This document shows, one piece after another, positions 12,163 through 23,729 of a DNA stretch of 64,000 nt; the stretch's first letter is position 1, and the number at the start of each line of letters is the position of its first letter. Origin of the DNA: Rhodosorus marinus. Its lineage: Eukaryota; Rhodophyta; Stylonematophyceae; Stylonematales; Stylonemataceae. The translations under genes and the position numbers were made by a program. The DNA is taken from contig JAMWBK010000005.1 in assembly GCA_029953675.1 (NCBI GenBank), positions 2,561,001-2,625,000 of the forward strand. Reading direction: 5' to 3'. The notes under the pieces are model-generated. The model was not told the origin of the DNA. It saw nothing but the letters and a program-made list of their open reading frames with translations, and ran no database searches.

Positions 12163-13329
12163 ATCGCGTTGCGCAATCAGCAATGAAGCCTTCTCTTTCT
12201 CCTCCCAAAAGCACCCTGCAAGGTCCAATCAATCCCAATCCCAAACTCGAAACATGAACGGATTTAACCCTTCATCCAGTCCAGCTTCATGTCCCTTCCA
12301 GATTCCATCCAAACCCCAGAAACTCACTCATGAACTTCGCACTGACAAAGGCTGGGCCTCTCCGCTCAAAAAAAAACCTCTGACCCACCAGCCCGCACGT
12401 ACTGCCTTCACTTGATCCAAAGCTCCCTGTTCATACCTCCACGACCAACCCGCCTCCACCCCTCCCGCCCTCCAAACCACTCAAGTAACTTCAGACCCAA
12501 CCGATCTCAAACAGTTTCCCCACAGAATCTCCAAACCACTAATCTCCACTCAACTCAGCCTCTCCAATCCACCAACTTCTCGCTGCTTAATCAGCTCCAA
12601 CATCAATGAACCCGTTCGGCTACAACTCGATCCAAGCTAAACAGTCCTGTCCGGACACTACACAATACATAACCACTTCTCGATCCTTTTCAATCCTTCA
12701 TCCTTGCAAATCGTCGTTTCATTGACAACATCTAAATCGCTCTTTGTCTCTGTCTCTCTCTTTAATCGGATTCTGCAAGACGATAAACCTCATCAATCCA
12801 AAGTTAGGTACATCCTCAACAGCTTCCTAGGTCTTTAGTGAAGACAGCTAGCACATATTCGGATCTTTAGACCTAGTCCAAACCAGCTAAAAGAATTCTA
12901 TGACAGTTTCTAAGGGAAGCATGTGATCAATCGATGGAGAAACCTCAAGACACATCTCTGCAGGATGGGGATGGATCGTGATGAACCTAGCTCGGCTCTG
13001 TAAACTGTGAACGCTTTTACTAAAGGATTCCCTGTTGGAACCCGTCAGGAGGAAATAAGGAATCTATGTATGCGTGAAAAAAACCCCAATGGGTTGTGTG
13101 GCTACGTTCTAACTAGAGGGACGATCTCATAGTTCCCTTCGTCAATTCGGCCCGCCCGCGTGGAAAGTAGTGCATTCCAATTCCATAAAGACCGGTTGAG
13201 TGTCGCGCGTGACTTCGCTGATTTGTGTCGATGGGTGGCTGCAGGTGCAGAGTCACCTCTTTCAAGAATAGATCAGCTTGCTTACCCATCCTCCCGAACG
13301 GCTCCACGCGGAAGGGCACGAAATAGCCG
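12163..13329. other. Pyruvate kinase upstream region
   Basis: From 12180 to 12620 the plus strand is C/A-rich with long pyrimidine runs, i.e. purine-rich on the sense strand of pyruvate kinase, as at other starts in this window. Beyond 12620 I see no coding region up to the inverted repeat. An alternative in-frame Met for the kinase lies at 12228. Confidence 0.4.
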
Positions 13330-13615
13330 TCATCGTGAGCTCCGAATGCCCCTGTATTTTGACTCTTTTAAGCTTCTCGGCCTCGTGTGCAGCGTACACT
13401 GCCTCCCAGGACAGTTTGTGTAGGTCGGTCTTTTGCAGCGGCGAGGTCACTTTGACGTTGATCACGTACTGCTTCATGGCCCGAGGGTGGCGAGTTAAAA
13501 TGTCCGGTCGAAGGTGGCTGCCTTGGTAGTGTCCGCTCGGTTCCACGGTCACCTGCAGACTCCGTTGTCTGAGTTGTGTAGCCAGAGCGCCCGGGCCATG
13601 TTGTGTCTCAGTGTC
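13330..13615 (-). mobile_element. Non-LTR retrotransposon endonuclease-domain fragment (left arm)
   Basis: Read on the minus strand, this encodes about 95 codons with HLRPDILTRHP, YVINVKVTSPLQ and WEAVYAAHEAEKLK. This pattern (RPD, then a strand with a V-x-V core, then an AxxAExxK helix) is typical of the restriction-like endonuclease region found after reverse transcriptase in some non-LTR retrotransposons. No reverse transcriptase is attached and both ends fade into unrelated sequence, so it is a dead remnant. It is the inverted partner of 13785-14070. Confidence 0.55.
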
Positions 13616-13619
13616 CAAC

Positions 13620-13797
13620 AGCACAATATGTTCACAGCCAGAGGACTCTGCAGTATTCAGCGCCTATACCACCTCGACCAGTTCTACAGGGAGCTGGACA
13701 GCACTCACAGCACAATATGTTCACAACCAGAGGACTCCGCAGCATTCAGCGCCTATACCACTGCACCAGCTCTACAGGGAGCTAGACACTGAGACAC
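13620..13797 (+). repeat. Tandem 89-bp direct duplication
   Basis: Unit 1 (13620-13708) and unit 2 (13709-about 13797) both begin AGCACAATATGTTCACA and continue through AGGACTC and TTCAGCGCCTATACCAC. They differ at a few positions and at the right end, where unit 2 runs into the right arm of the inverted repeat. Confidence 0.85.
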
Positions 13798-14070
13798 AAC
13801 ATGGCCCGGGCGCTCTAAGCTACACAACTCAGACAATGGAGACTGGAGGTGACCCTGGAACCGAGCGGACACTACCCAGGCAGCCACCTTCGACTGGACA
13901 GTTTAGCTCGCCATCATCGGACCGTGAAGCTGTACGTGATCAACGTAGGTGACCTCGCCTCTGCAAAAGAACGACCTACACAAACCGTCCTGGGAGGCAG
14001 TGTACGCTGCACACGAGGCCGAGAAGCTTAAAGAGTCAAAATACCGGGATGCGATCGGAGCTCATAATCA
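13785..14070 (+). mobile_element. Non-LTR retrotransposon endonuclease-domain fragment (right arm)
   Basis: Plus-strand copy of the fragment at 13330-13615. Translation needs frame changes: LDTETQHGPGAL, then EPSGHYPGSHLR and RTVKLYVINV in a second frame, then SWEAVYAAHEAEKLK in a third. It is therefore more degraded than the left arm. Confidence 0.55.
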
Positions 14071-14424
14071 AGCGGAACCGCTGATGGGCACCGGACGAGG
14101 TCTCGATAATGTGCTAGTCCTCAGTACGCGCCGTCTAAGGAAATCCGATGCAATGGAGAGGAGATTGGTGATCAGAGTTTCTCTAATGCGTGCATAGTCG
14201 TTCCGACGCTTCGCTGATCAGAAGTTGCTATCCAGATCAGAAGCTGACGAGACTGAAGTAGCGATCGTTGAGATCAAGCACGTGTTGGACAGTCTCCACC
14301 CGCCACATTGATGTGGTTTGGAGTTCTCGGATGTCTGACGAGGTCTGATCGTGTCAATCGTTTGTCAAGTAGTCAAATATGTGGAACAAGCTCTACATTT
14401 TTGTTTTTCCTTTGTCCGCAGTTG
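14071..14424. other. RPAP1 3' flank
   Basis: No gene supported. It holds the RPAP1 3' UTR and the edge of the retrotransposon remnant. Confidence 0.4.
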
Positions 14425-17400
14425 TCAGTCCCCCGGGAGAAACACTGACAAAGGATCCGCGAAGCTGGGGTTGTTCTGGATGAGAAGTTTGGCGATCGAG
14501 CTTGTTTTGTCCGTCCTTCTGGGTTGTAAGATGAGCTCGACCATCTCGAGAATCTCCACCGGTTCAGCTCCGTTGCGGCCAGCAAGCTTATCGGAGACGC
14601 TCACCGAGGAGAGCACGTCCACTATCGTCTCCTTCTTCAAGCTGTGGTCGAGTAGGATACTGGGTTTTTGAACTGCAGCAGCACCGACGCGACAGGTTGA
14701 AATCGCGTAGAGCACCCTGCTCCTGTGCTCGGTGGAGTTCAGAAACGACAATGCTCTGGGGACTAAGGTTGGATCCTCCGCGTCCCCATTCACCCACTGC
14801 AGGAAACATCCACTAGTGCACACAGCCCCATCTAGTACAGCTTCAATACCTCGAGAAGAGAAAGCTGACCAGGCGTAGCTATCAACACTGGCTGCGGCGA
14901 CAGCTGCAGCTGCTACAGCTGGAATCACAAACGGGACTTCCTCCTCGATGAAGTCAATCACACGCTCCCACGAATCCTTCCATACGACCCCGCCACCATT
15001 GCACTGAACCATGAACGAAGTCAAAGTGTCCTGTGCCCAGTCCAATTCACGAATCTTTTCGCTTCGCAGGAAAATGAACAGGAGCTTTCTCCACGTATCT
15101 GAGGAGTCTACTATGTTGCAGCGAACAAGCGCAGCTGATAACTGCAAGAAATGTGGTATCTGCAGGAATTCCAATAGTAAACACAATTAGCCATCAGCCT
15201 TTTAAGCTCATGGATACTTGTAAACCTGCATTGTGGATCGCATTCAGCACCGCAACTCACCGTTTCCACATCAACGTTGAACTCGGGATCCAAAAACTCC
15301 ATAAGCCAAGTAGAGTTCACGGACAGACGACGCCCAGACGCAATCTGTTCCACTAACTGCGGATAGATTGCCTATCAGGTAATCAAAACTGGCCTTTAGC
15401 AAGCGACAAACCAATTCAACTACAACCGGCTCTAATAGAACCTACCGCCATCATTCCATGAAGGACATCCGGTTCGACTCCTAGAACGGACGACAAGACA
15501 GTTCGCTGCATACTGACGACGCTTCTAATGATCTGTTCCCCAAGCGAGACAATGAAGATGTTCCGTTGCTAAGTTCAAGAGTCTCTGGTATTCGAACGCG
15601 CCCGGAGGAGAGTTACCTCTACCGCCGTAAACGGATGTCCAGCACGGGGAACGCTTTCCAGCGCAACTCTAAAGGCAGTTCTCCTTGCATCAAGCGAGAA
15701 GTTCGTGTCTTCTACAATCCTCGTCGCCCAGGATGCCGCGCAATGGTTTATGCAACGCCAAAGCGACCTCTGCGTCCAAGCTGATCCTTTCGACTCTAGA
15801 TTGCAAAGGTCTTTCATGGGGTTAGAAAGAGCGGGCGTAGTTCCTGTCAGCGAGTCTTGCGAAATTCTCCAGCCGAGAGGTTGTTTCCGAGGTATTCACC
15901 ATAGACCCGAGCTACCGTTGACCAAATTCGCTGTGCCAACTTGACGTCAACGAAGGCCTCGATTCGGGAAGAACCATGTAGCTTGGAATATAGAACAAGA
16001 AGCGAAACCCCTTCTGTAATCCCCAGAAGATCGTCCTCAACGTCAACCCGTTCTAAATCGAATACGACATGTTCCAACTCGCCTACTTTGTCGAGGTCTT
16101 GGGCCGGAGCTCGTTCATGATTCACAACATCTGCGTTTCAAACGCCGTTGTCAGACGCTTTTCAGCTTGCACAAAACAAGCTGGCAATTAATAGGGTTGA
16201 CTTGGACCATACCGTGGAGAAACCAAGACGGATGAAGATGCAGTAAGCTTCCAGCGAAATTCGCGGCCGCGGCAGACGACGCAACTTCAACATGTGCTCG
16301 CCCTTCTTGATAATGGAACTTGTTCGCAACGGGTAGCAATGGCTTGAGGAGCTCGGCGACCCTGCAGTCACATCGTTGCGAGTAATTTTCGGTTAGGATC
16401 GAGACTCTAGATCAGAATGAGGGAGGTGACGTGCCTTATATGCTCCTCACTGGACTCTCCAAATCGTCGTCGAGTCCTTGCCACTGCTTCTAGGAGAAGA
16501 AAACTGTGAATCGCGAAAATCCAGTGGAGTTCCGAGGCCGCCTATGCGTCCATAGCAAAGTATGTCATTCGGCCGGATGTCAGAAAATACGATCGCAGGC
16601 TCGTGCTCGTCGTGGGGGAATGGTTTACCGCCTCCGAGATAATCTGTTCAAGGGGCAACGTCAGCGATTGAAGTACGCTGACGACCGTGCTGAAAGCGGC
16701 GTTTCTCTCTGTACAAGTTCGGAATAGCCTCAGGGCCGAAATTAGGACTCGCAGGTCCTCGTCTGTACAATTTCTCATATCAAGCTCGTTGAAGAATACC
16801 AGCACTCCTCCGATGCGATCTTCTTCAAGAATCATCTCGGGATCGCTTCTTCCCAATCCTCTACAAAATGTTTCAAGAACAGTTTTTCCGTTAGGTCTGC
16901 CCAGGAACTGGAGGCCTGTCGATCGTGGCTGGTGAACAAGCAGAGGCGTACTCCAGGATCAGCAGGGTATCTTCGACTATGCTCCTCTTTTGGGATGTCG
17001 CGAGGACTGCTTGCCAAAGTCTTGCAATAAAAGGTCTGAACGATTTCTGGGTATGAAACGGAAGCGCAAAACCCGCATGACGTCAGAACCAGATGGTAAA
17101 AACCTCCCGATCAACTCATGGAGGCGCGCGGCGACGGTTGTGGACAAAGAAAGTCTCTTCTGGAGGTTCATACCTGTGTTCTTAGCTCCTGGGAGAAGCT
17201 GCTCTCCCTAGCAATGACACGAAGTATACAAATTGCTTCAGGAACCTCACTTGCGATATCCAGAATCCGCTGTGGGTCTTGTGCGACGAGTTCGGGGAGA
17301 GATGAAGACTGCTGTTCGTCACCATTGTCCGGTTTTTGGGATGTTGAGGACATCGCAGATATTTCCAGGAATACCCGACTTGACCAGTCATCCCATTCAT

Positions 17401-19552
17401 TCTCATACATAACCCTGCGGAGTGCATAATTGTGTGTTTATGCTTAGTATCCAACGTCCTGAAGCCCTCCTGAAGTTTGGAGCTACGATATTGGACCATA
17501 CTTCGCGAGAGCGCTGATGCAGAGTGCCCAGGACGTACGGGTCGACTTGCTCTTGCCGACGTATCCATAGTACACAGATTCCTCTGCGTGGGCTGCTTTC
17601 AAGAGTGCGATATCGACTACCTCATCCTCGCTGAGAACGCTCGCGCTAGATTTCTGGCTCCGTTCAAATATCCTCGTCAATACATCCAACGCCAGAGATC
17701 TCTGGTTTGTCAACGTACTACGGCACAACAGTAGCAGTTCGGCGACCGTGTACCCCGCCAGATCTGCATCCTGTGTGGTTCAAGTCGGTCGAAGCGTGAA
17801 CGCCAGGACTCTCACCATCAAAAACTGGCGCTCAACTCCCTCCAAGCGCAGGTAAGAGTATACTTACTACTCCATGATGATGTAATCCAGAATCCGCTGG
17901 GATTCCTTCCATTTCTTCCCTCGACAGCGCTCTTCCGTTCAGATTAAATCGTAATCTCGACTTTGGACCCAAATATTCGTTAGCAGCTTCAACCTGCAAG
18001 AGCCGAGTGTTCTCATTCAGCGAACCGCCAAAATTTGGCCTTTAACAAACAGCAGAAGCCGACGGCGGAAAGGAGAACCCACATCGGACAGAAACTCATT
18101 CGAATACGCCCTCGTATCGTCGGCGTCAGTGAGCCACGCCAGCTTGCTCTCTTCCACTGGACCTATACGCGAGAAAACAAATGCTCAGTGGCTGATTCCG
18201 ACGTCGTCCCGCAAAACCTGGAGATCAGGGCAAACCGCACCCATTCGTACTCTGGACGATGCTATTGCTTCTGTAACCGCATCTAGCGAAAAGATAGAAA
18301 CGGGCTTGCTTAGTCAAGGACACCCACGCATTGAGACAGATTCACGAGTCTCCACAACGTCAATTCCGTGTTCTCCACGCAAAATAGACGTTCGACGAGG
18401 ACGCGCTGCCGGAAACTCCTCGCGAAACGCACAGGAGCGTGTGGAATTGGGGAGCCAGAAAACTTTGTTCCTAGCATCTTCACAAACTGCTCTTCGGAAC
18501 TCTAGTCTGATAAGCTTGCACTCCACCCCTGTGAGTTTACGATTGTCCGGACATAACCTCGCATTCGGTCGGCCAACGAGTCTCCAGTACAACGACGACG
18601 CTGGTGATTGTGGACTCCCTGTGTTGACAATACTGGTCTGGTAACGTACCAGGAAGACTTTCCAAACCCTTCTCAGACTCTTTCTGCAATTTCTCGACCT
18701 TTTGCTTGTTCCGTTGTCTAAGGAACTCCAACATCTTCCCATCCATTTGAGATCTAACCTCTTCAAGTGCTTCTTCAACCTCTTCAGCCGACATGACTGT
18801 TTTACAACCCCAAAGCAACCGTGCACAATCAGGACATGAAGCGTTTCTTCTGCACAAGCAATGACGTGTATCAACCTACCAGCTAGCTTCTGTGTATTCT
18901 CTTCATCAATTTCGCTTTTCAGATTCTTGAATGGATCATCACTGTACGGCGCCTTGGGGATACGTCCGCTTGATGCAAGGACAGACGCTGGTGACGAGGC
19001 AAGAATTCTGTTCTCAGATGTGCAATATTGAATCCCACTCCTCTTATGGCTTTGCTTCAACTACTGATTGAGAGAGATAGCTTACCAGGCTCGCGGCCTA
19101 CATTCTGATACTCGTTGGCACTCACGTTCGGAAAACCTGAAGGTTGTGTTAACTAGAACCACGCAAAGCCGAGAAATCCACGGATTTTCAGTCCTCCTGT
19201 CGTAAGCTTAAACCATTTTAGAAAATTGATCCACCTTAGGAGGTTCCGCCACTGGCACGAGGTTGTCATCCTCTCCATGCGATTCTTTGATTTCAATTGC
19301 GGTGAAGAAGTCGTTCCTTGCTTGAGAAGAATCTTGAGCTCTGCCATTATCACTCGTCTAAAGCACAAAGACGTAGAAAGAAAAGACAAAAAAATACGGC
19401 AAAAAAAATTGGTTAATAACTCGTCAGAACACATCGTGCCCTGTCTGCCCTCCACAGGCACTGAAGCGCTCTCAGCCAGGGAGTCCAGACTGTGAAAACC
19501 GCGACCTTACCGTCGTGAATCGAACCTTCCTATCTGAATCCGTGGCTTTCAT
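14425..19552 (-). CDS. RPAP1: RPAP1 / MINIYO-like RNA polymerase II assembly factor
   Basis: A large multi-exon gene. The proposed start (19552) encodes MKATDSDRKVRFTT, then a splice to an acidic exon (19357-19214). The RPAP1_N signature lies around 18800-18680 (MSAEEVEEALEEVRSQMDGK then MLEFLRQRNKQKVEKLQKE). The RPAP1_C signature lies around 17990-17700: LRFNLNGRALSREEM, SGLHHHGV, a splice to DADLAGYTVAELLLL, then RSLALDVLTRIFERS. The remaining 3 kb is helical, armadillo-like sequence ending FADPLSVFLPGD. Homologues (human RPAP1, about 1,390 residues; plant MINIYO) bind RNA polymerase II and help its assembly and nuclear import. Several short exons between 19200 and 18000 have ambiguous junctions, so the exact protein is not resolved, but the two diagnostic domains occur in the right order. 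The final exon is about 15165-14425. Confidence 0.85.
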
Positions 19553-20818
19553 GACAGGTCCCTTTTCCCGAGACGTAAAAAAACAACCCGCAAGCACTGA
19601 ATCAGTTGACTACTGCCATTGCTTTCGGAGCGAAAGGAATCCACGCGATGAAGCCATACCAAACAACTGCCATATATTGGCCTACTTAACAGCATCTATT
19701 TATTAGCCCGGATCTATGCACACTTAACCCCATCCAAAGCGATTAGCATCCTCCAACGCCTCGGAAAGGCCCGCGGAGAAATTTATTAGGCCAAGCCTGT
19801 GGTCTTCTTCATCCCGTTCGCATAAGTACGTCCGAGGCTAGCTACAGGAGTCTAGTCGTGAGAAAAGTTTACTGTCTATTCTTTAGTAACTGAATTAGTT
19901 CAGTTCATACGGACCTACTGGTCTGTCCGGAACCCAAACCCATGAGGGATGCTTGTATTCTTTGTCTATGTGGAAGGATCAAAAGTCAGAATGATTCGTC
20001 CGTGTCGGATGTCAACCTCTGACAACTTTGAAGTTTGGCAGAAAGTAGTCATATGTGGAATAAGAAGAAGTCTGTCTGACATCGTCAAAGTGCGGCAATA
20101 CGAAGACTGCGGGAGATTTGACACTAGCTTTTTACCCCAAGCTTTAGGTATCCTGTGGTTGAGGCAGGAAACGGTGGCAGACCTGGATCCAGTATGTCGT
20201 TAAACTTGCATAGCTGTTCGCAAAGGTACCCATGAGGTCCGTCTCTGTATGTGAGCGTCTTGAGAAACCTGATTTCCGAAGTGCTCCGACGGATTGCTTT
20301 CATTTTCCTTGCTGCACTCGGATGTCAGCACTCCCCACTTGGATTTTGCAGAGATCTATTACCCAGGCCGCGCTCCGACGCTATTGGGATCATACAAACA
20401 CGTCATGAGATGCACAAACGAATGACGTACTCTGCAGAGCCAAATTCAGTTCTGCTCCCGCGTGCTTCCCCTGTTCCTTTCGTGTCAGACCTGACTTTCA
20501 AACCTTAAAAGTGGACGGCACAGGAGAGGGGAGAGGGTTGGAAGTTTCAAGCCCCTTTCATGAGGCTCACGTTGCACATGGGCGTGAGTCGAGCTAATCT
20601 AAAATCCTCGTCCAGACAGCAACCAAGGCGCCAGCTCTGGCGCAAGCAGTCTGCAACTCGGAAGAATCGAGGAGAATTCACTTGAAAGCAAAGCTGGTTA
20701 GTGAGAGACCACTCAATGTAGTAAACATAGTACAAAAGTCAGAACAAGGAACAAGCTTGAAAGGAATACATAAAGGCGGAGTTCCTGGAGTGGGACCTCG
20801 TGGCACCGATCTACTCGC
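19553..20818. other. Intergenic region upstream of RPAP1
   Basis: No gene could be supported on either strand. Short frames at 19949-20203 and 20251-20508 (plus) lack motifs and plausible splice partners. Confidence 0.4.
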
Positions 20819-22175
20819 TTAGGAGGACTCCTGCGGGACGGGAGTTAGCTGGAGCTTGTCATCGATGACGCTGAGTTTCCTAGTGCGAGCCTGCAGGTCT
20901 TTGCTGATCTTGTCGTTTCGGATGATTCGCTCCTGATTCACTACGTTTTCGTGGACGGAGTAGACAAAGTCGGCCGTCTGCGATTCGAGAATACCCAGCT
21001 GCTCGATTAGCCTCGCCTTCTCCATCTGAATGTCTACGAAACGATCCATCTGGTCCTGATCGTTGCAAACCATGCAGCCAGCCTCGAAAGTCTCATACTC
21101 TAGGCGCTGATAACTTAGCAGGTTTCGGAGGGCCTGTTCACATTTCTGCGTTTTCCAGAATGTCCAGAGACGAACAAGCTTTAGGGTGAAATTCTCGGCG
21201 CTCTTGATAAGCACGCAAGCAGCTTCCTAGATTGGGTTGATCCCTTACAATCTCGAGCTTGGACAGCTTCTGTTTCTGGATGCCTCTGCGCTCGGAGGAG
21301 ACCTCTTCAGGGCGATTTAGCCGAGGCGTTATGCGCTTGATGAGAATGCCCTCTGCTTTGTATTTCGGATGGAGTTCAATGTCTGGAACTGAAAGCACCG
21401 AGCTACTTCGACGATGAGTTTCGGCTAAAAACGTGACAAGCGGTGCTAATCGATGAACTGCGTGGGACATAATCAACTCAGCACCGGTTTTCTGCAGTTC
21501 CCTCAAGGTATTCAGAAGCGGATGGACTAGGGCATCGCAGTAGATGACTTCTGATGCAACGATGAAGTCGACCTGGCAATCGTAAAACAGAACAGCAGAC
21601 ATCAAAGCTTGAGTTCTTGTAGCTGTCACGGTTTCAGAGCCACCCGGATGAACCTACGTTCGGAAACTTGCACAATAATTTCGGTACATGCTCTTCAATA
21701 TACCAGTCGAGAGCCTCAACAGTCAGTGTTCCCCGAACGCTCGATATATTGCGATTAGCGTTTCGTATCAGAAGATCTGTGACTACTCCGGGGCGATCCG
21801 TAAGTATAGCGTTGGCACCCAACATGGCACAGACTGTCCCTACTAGACCAGTTCCCGAGCCAAGCTCGACGACGGTCATTCCTTTCCAGAAGGGAAAAGC
21901 TTTTCTCAGTCCCAAAAACCTACTGAAGTGCTGAGTAAAGGTGCAAACCTACCCGAAAGATCAATCGAGCCCGTCTTTTGCGCGTGCTCAAAATACTTGG
22001 AGAGCAGAATCGCACCATCCCATGTCGTCTGGCCAACGACCCTTGCTCCTCCACCTTGTTCAAACCGCAACTGGATTCCGCAGTCTGAGACGTAAGCATA
22101 GTCATCTTCGTACAGCTCCTTGGGAGTTCGATTCCTCATCATCCAGGACCGCTCTATACCTTCTCCAGCACTCAT
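20819..22175 (-). CDS. METTL21-like lysine methyltransferase with C-terminal coiled coil
   Basis: The gene begins MSAGEGIERSWMMRNR (22175) and has the METTL21 entry TTWDGAILLSKYFEH, then the SAM-binding motif VVELGSGTGLVGTVCAMLGA, an ILTDRP loop and DFIVASEVIY. These define a seven-strand SAM-dependent protein lysine methyltransferase (Methyltransf_16). The methyltransferase part ends near 21260. An in-phase exon that opens right after a TAG at 21232 then adds about 135 residues of charged heptad-like sequence (RLIEQLGILESQTADFVYSV) ending at 20819. Introns appear very short: about 53 nt (21952-21900), 30-40 nt near 21640, and either 22 nt or about 76 nt before the coiled coil. Junctions are therefore uncertain. 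The tail could be a separate gene, but it has no upstream ATG of its own until well inside the coiled coil. Confidence 0.75.
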
Positions 22176-23729
22176 CTTTGGGATTCAATCCAACCCTAAT
22201 CTCAAATAGCCACGGTGCTCAGGGTTCAGATAGACCTATGAAACCAGAAACGACCTTCCGTTGACTAAGTGTATAAAATTCTATCCAAAAGTTCGAACAA
22301 AGTCCTGCTACCATCCTCCCGCTCTCATCCACACCATTGCCAACATCGGTGGTCACCATGAACACGTGTTTTTCTTCAAAAAAACAGAAAAGCCTAATGA
22401 GCCAGATGTAATGGAAAAAGCCGTTGCAAGTTTCTCTCTGCTCCTCAGCTCGGGAACGGGACCAGAGGATGAGGAAGTTTTGATCAGTACATATGAGCTT
22501 GGCAAGGTCTACTTGAATGGAGTTTAAGTACCTAATTGCTGGCCGTTGTTCGTTCAGTTTGCTACAAACCACCAGTTCGCTTTCAGAAAGCCGGGCTACT
22601 AGCAAGGCTTCGTTGGCACTGCAAACGTTAGGTTTCGAACGGCATGTTTTTCAATCCTTTTCAATAATGATTATGAACTGTCTATGTATATAACCATAGC
22701 CTCTTCACCAGTCTTAGCTGCCGTTCAATGAGCTATCCGGTTGCCGAACTCGAAGAATTCTTCCAATCTACCTACCAAAACACAACACGAACAATACGCA
22801 TTTCCAATATTAGAATGGGTATACTTATTTAAATTACTAATTTTCAAGACTGCTTAGTATAAATGAGTAATAAAAAACAAAGGCTCCTTGTTCAATCATT
22901 TAAAATATGAAATATATTTAATTTAGTTAATATATTTTCGTTACCTTCTTATTTATTTAACAAAACATTTCCCGAAAATTGGCTTCGCATTCAAATTTGT
23001 GAAATTATTTCTTTGACCTTTGTTCGGCGTGTACGACCGAGAGGGGAGAACTACCCTCGACGCAAAGAACGAGCTTCAAGAATAGGGGCGGCAGAGCTCC
23101 ACCACAGGGTCAAACTCAGAAGAGACTGCAAGAGCGAGCAACGCTCAAATTGATCCCCAAAGTACTCACGCACCCAGAGGACTCCAGCAGTGTCCATAAG
23201 CCGAAGACTGCAACGACTGGACGGCCTGGATCTGCCCGTTCCCATTGCAACTGTGACTTGGCTTCACAAATCTATCTGTTACCTTTGGTTGTCGCTTCTT
23301 CACCGGTTTCTAGTAATCTAGATACTCTTAGTGCGGTAAGTCTCATTGGAATGAAGTCTTCATCAGTTTGCGAAGGTGAAGATCACCCCGGGCACGTGTG
23401 GTGACCCTGTTTGTATCCTAGCTTCTCCGTACTCTCGTGGGTTCAAGCGCTGTCCTTGGAGCTGATCTCGTTTACCTTGACACCTTGGAGCCTCTCTCTC
23501 CGAACCCAAACCAGTAACTTTCAGTATCCACCACTAGAGCAGGGACTATTCCTAATCTGCTCGCACAGTAGAATCACTGGCTTCGAGAGTTGCGGCAAGC
23601 CCGGGGTCTCAGCATGATCGAATTTAGCTAGCAAATATTAACTTCAGGGCGAAGAGCGTTCGAGAAGCACGGTTAGAATGCAGGTCGCGCCTGTTTCGAG
23701 GACGTCACGTTTTCTGAAATGGGACGACG
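22176..23729. other. Intergenic region, AT-rich in the middle
   Basis: No supported gene. Frames at 22219-22605 (minus) and 22261-22527 (plus) shadow each other and show no motif. Sequence at 22780-22990 is strongly AT-rich. A minus-strand frame at 23051-23245 reads plausibly but matches nothing I know. Confidence 0.4.

Larger units (their letters stand above)
13330..14070. repeat. Inverted repeat, arms about 285 bp, spacer about 170 bp
   Basis: The left arm (about 13330-13615) is the reverse complement of the right arm (about 13785-14070), with scattered substitutions and small indels by eye. Shared landmarks include GACACTGAGACACAACATGG at the inner edges and GAGAAGCTTAAA toward the outer ends. 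The spacer contains a direct tandem duplication. Confidence 0.85.

Noticed and set aside
22219-22605. Minus-strand open frame of 128 codons
   Set aside because: Cys/Phe-rich with no motif; a plus-strand frame covers the same bases and neither joins to other exons.
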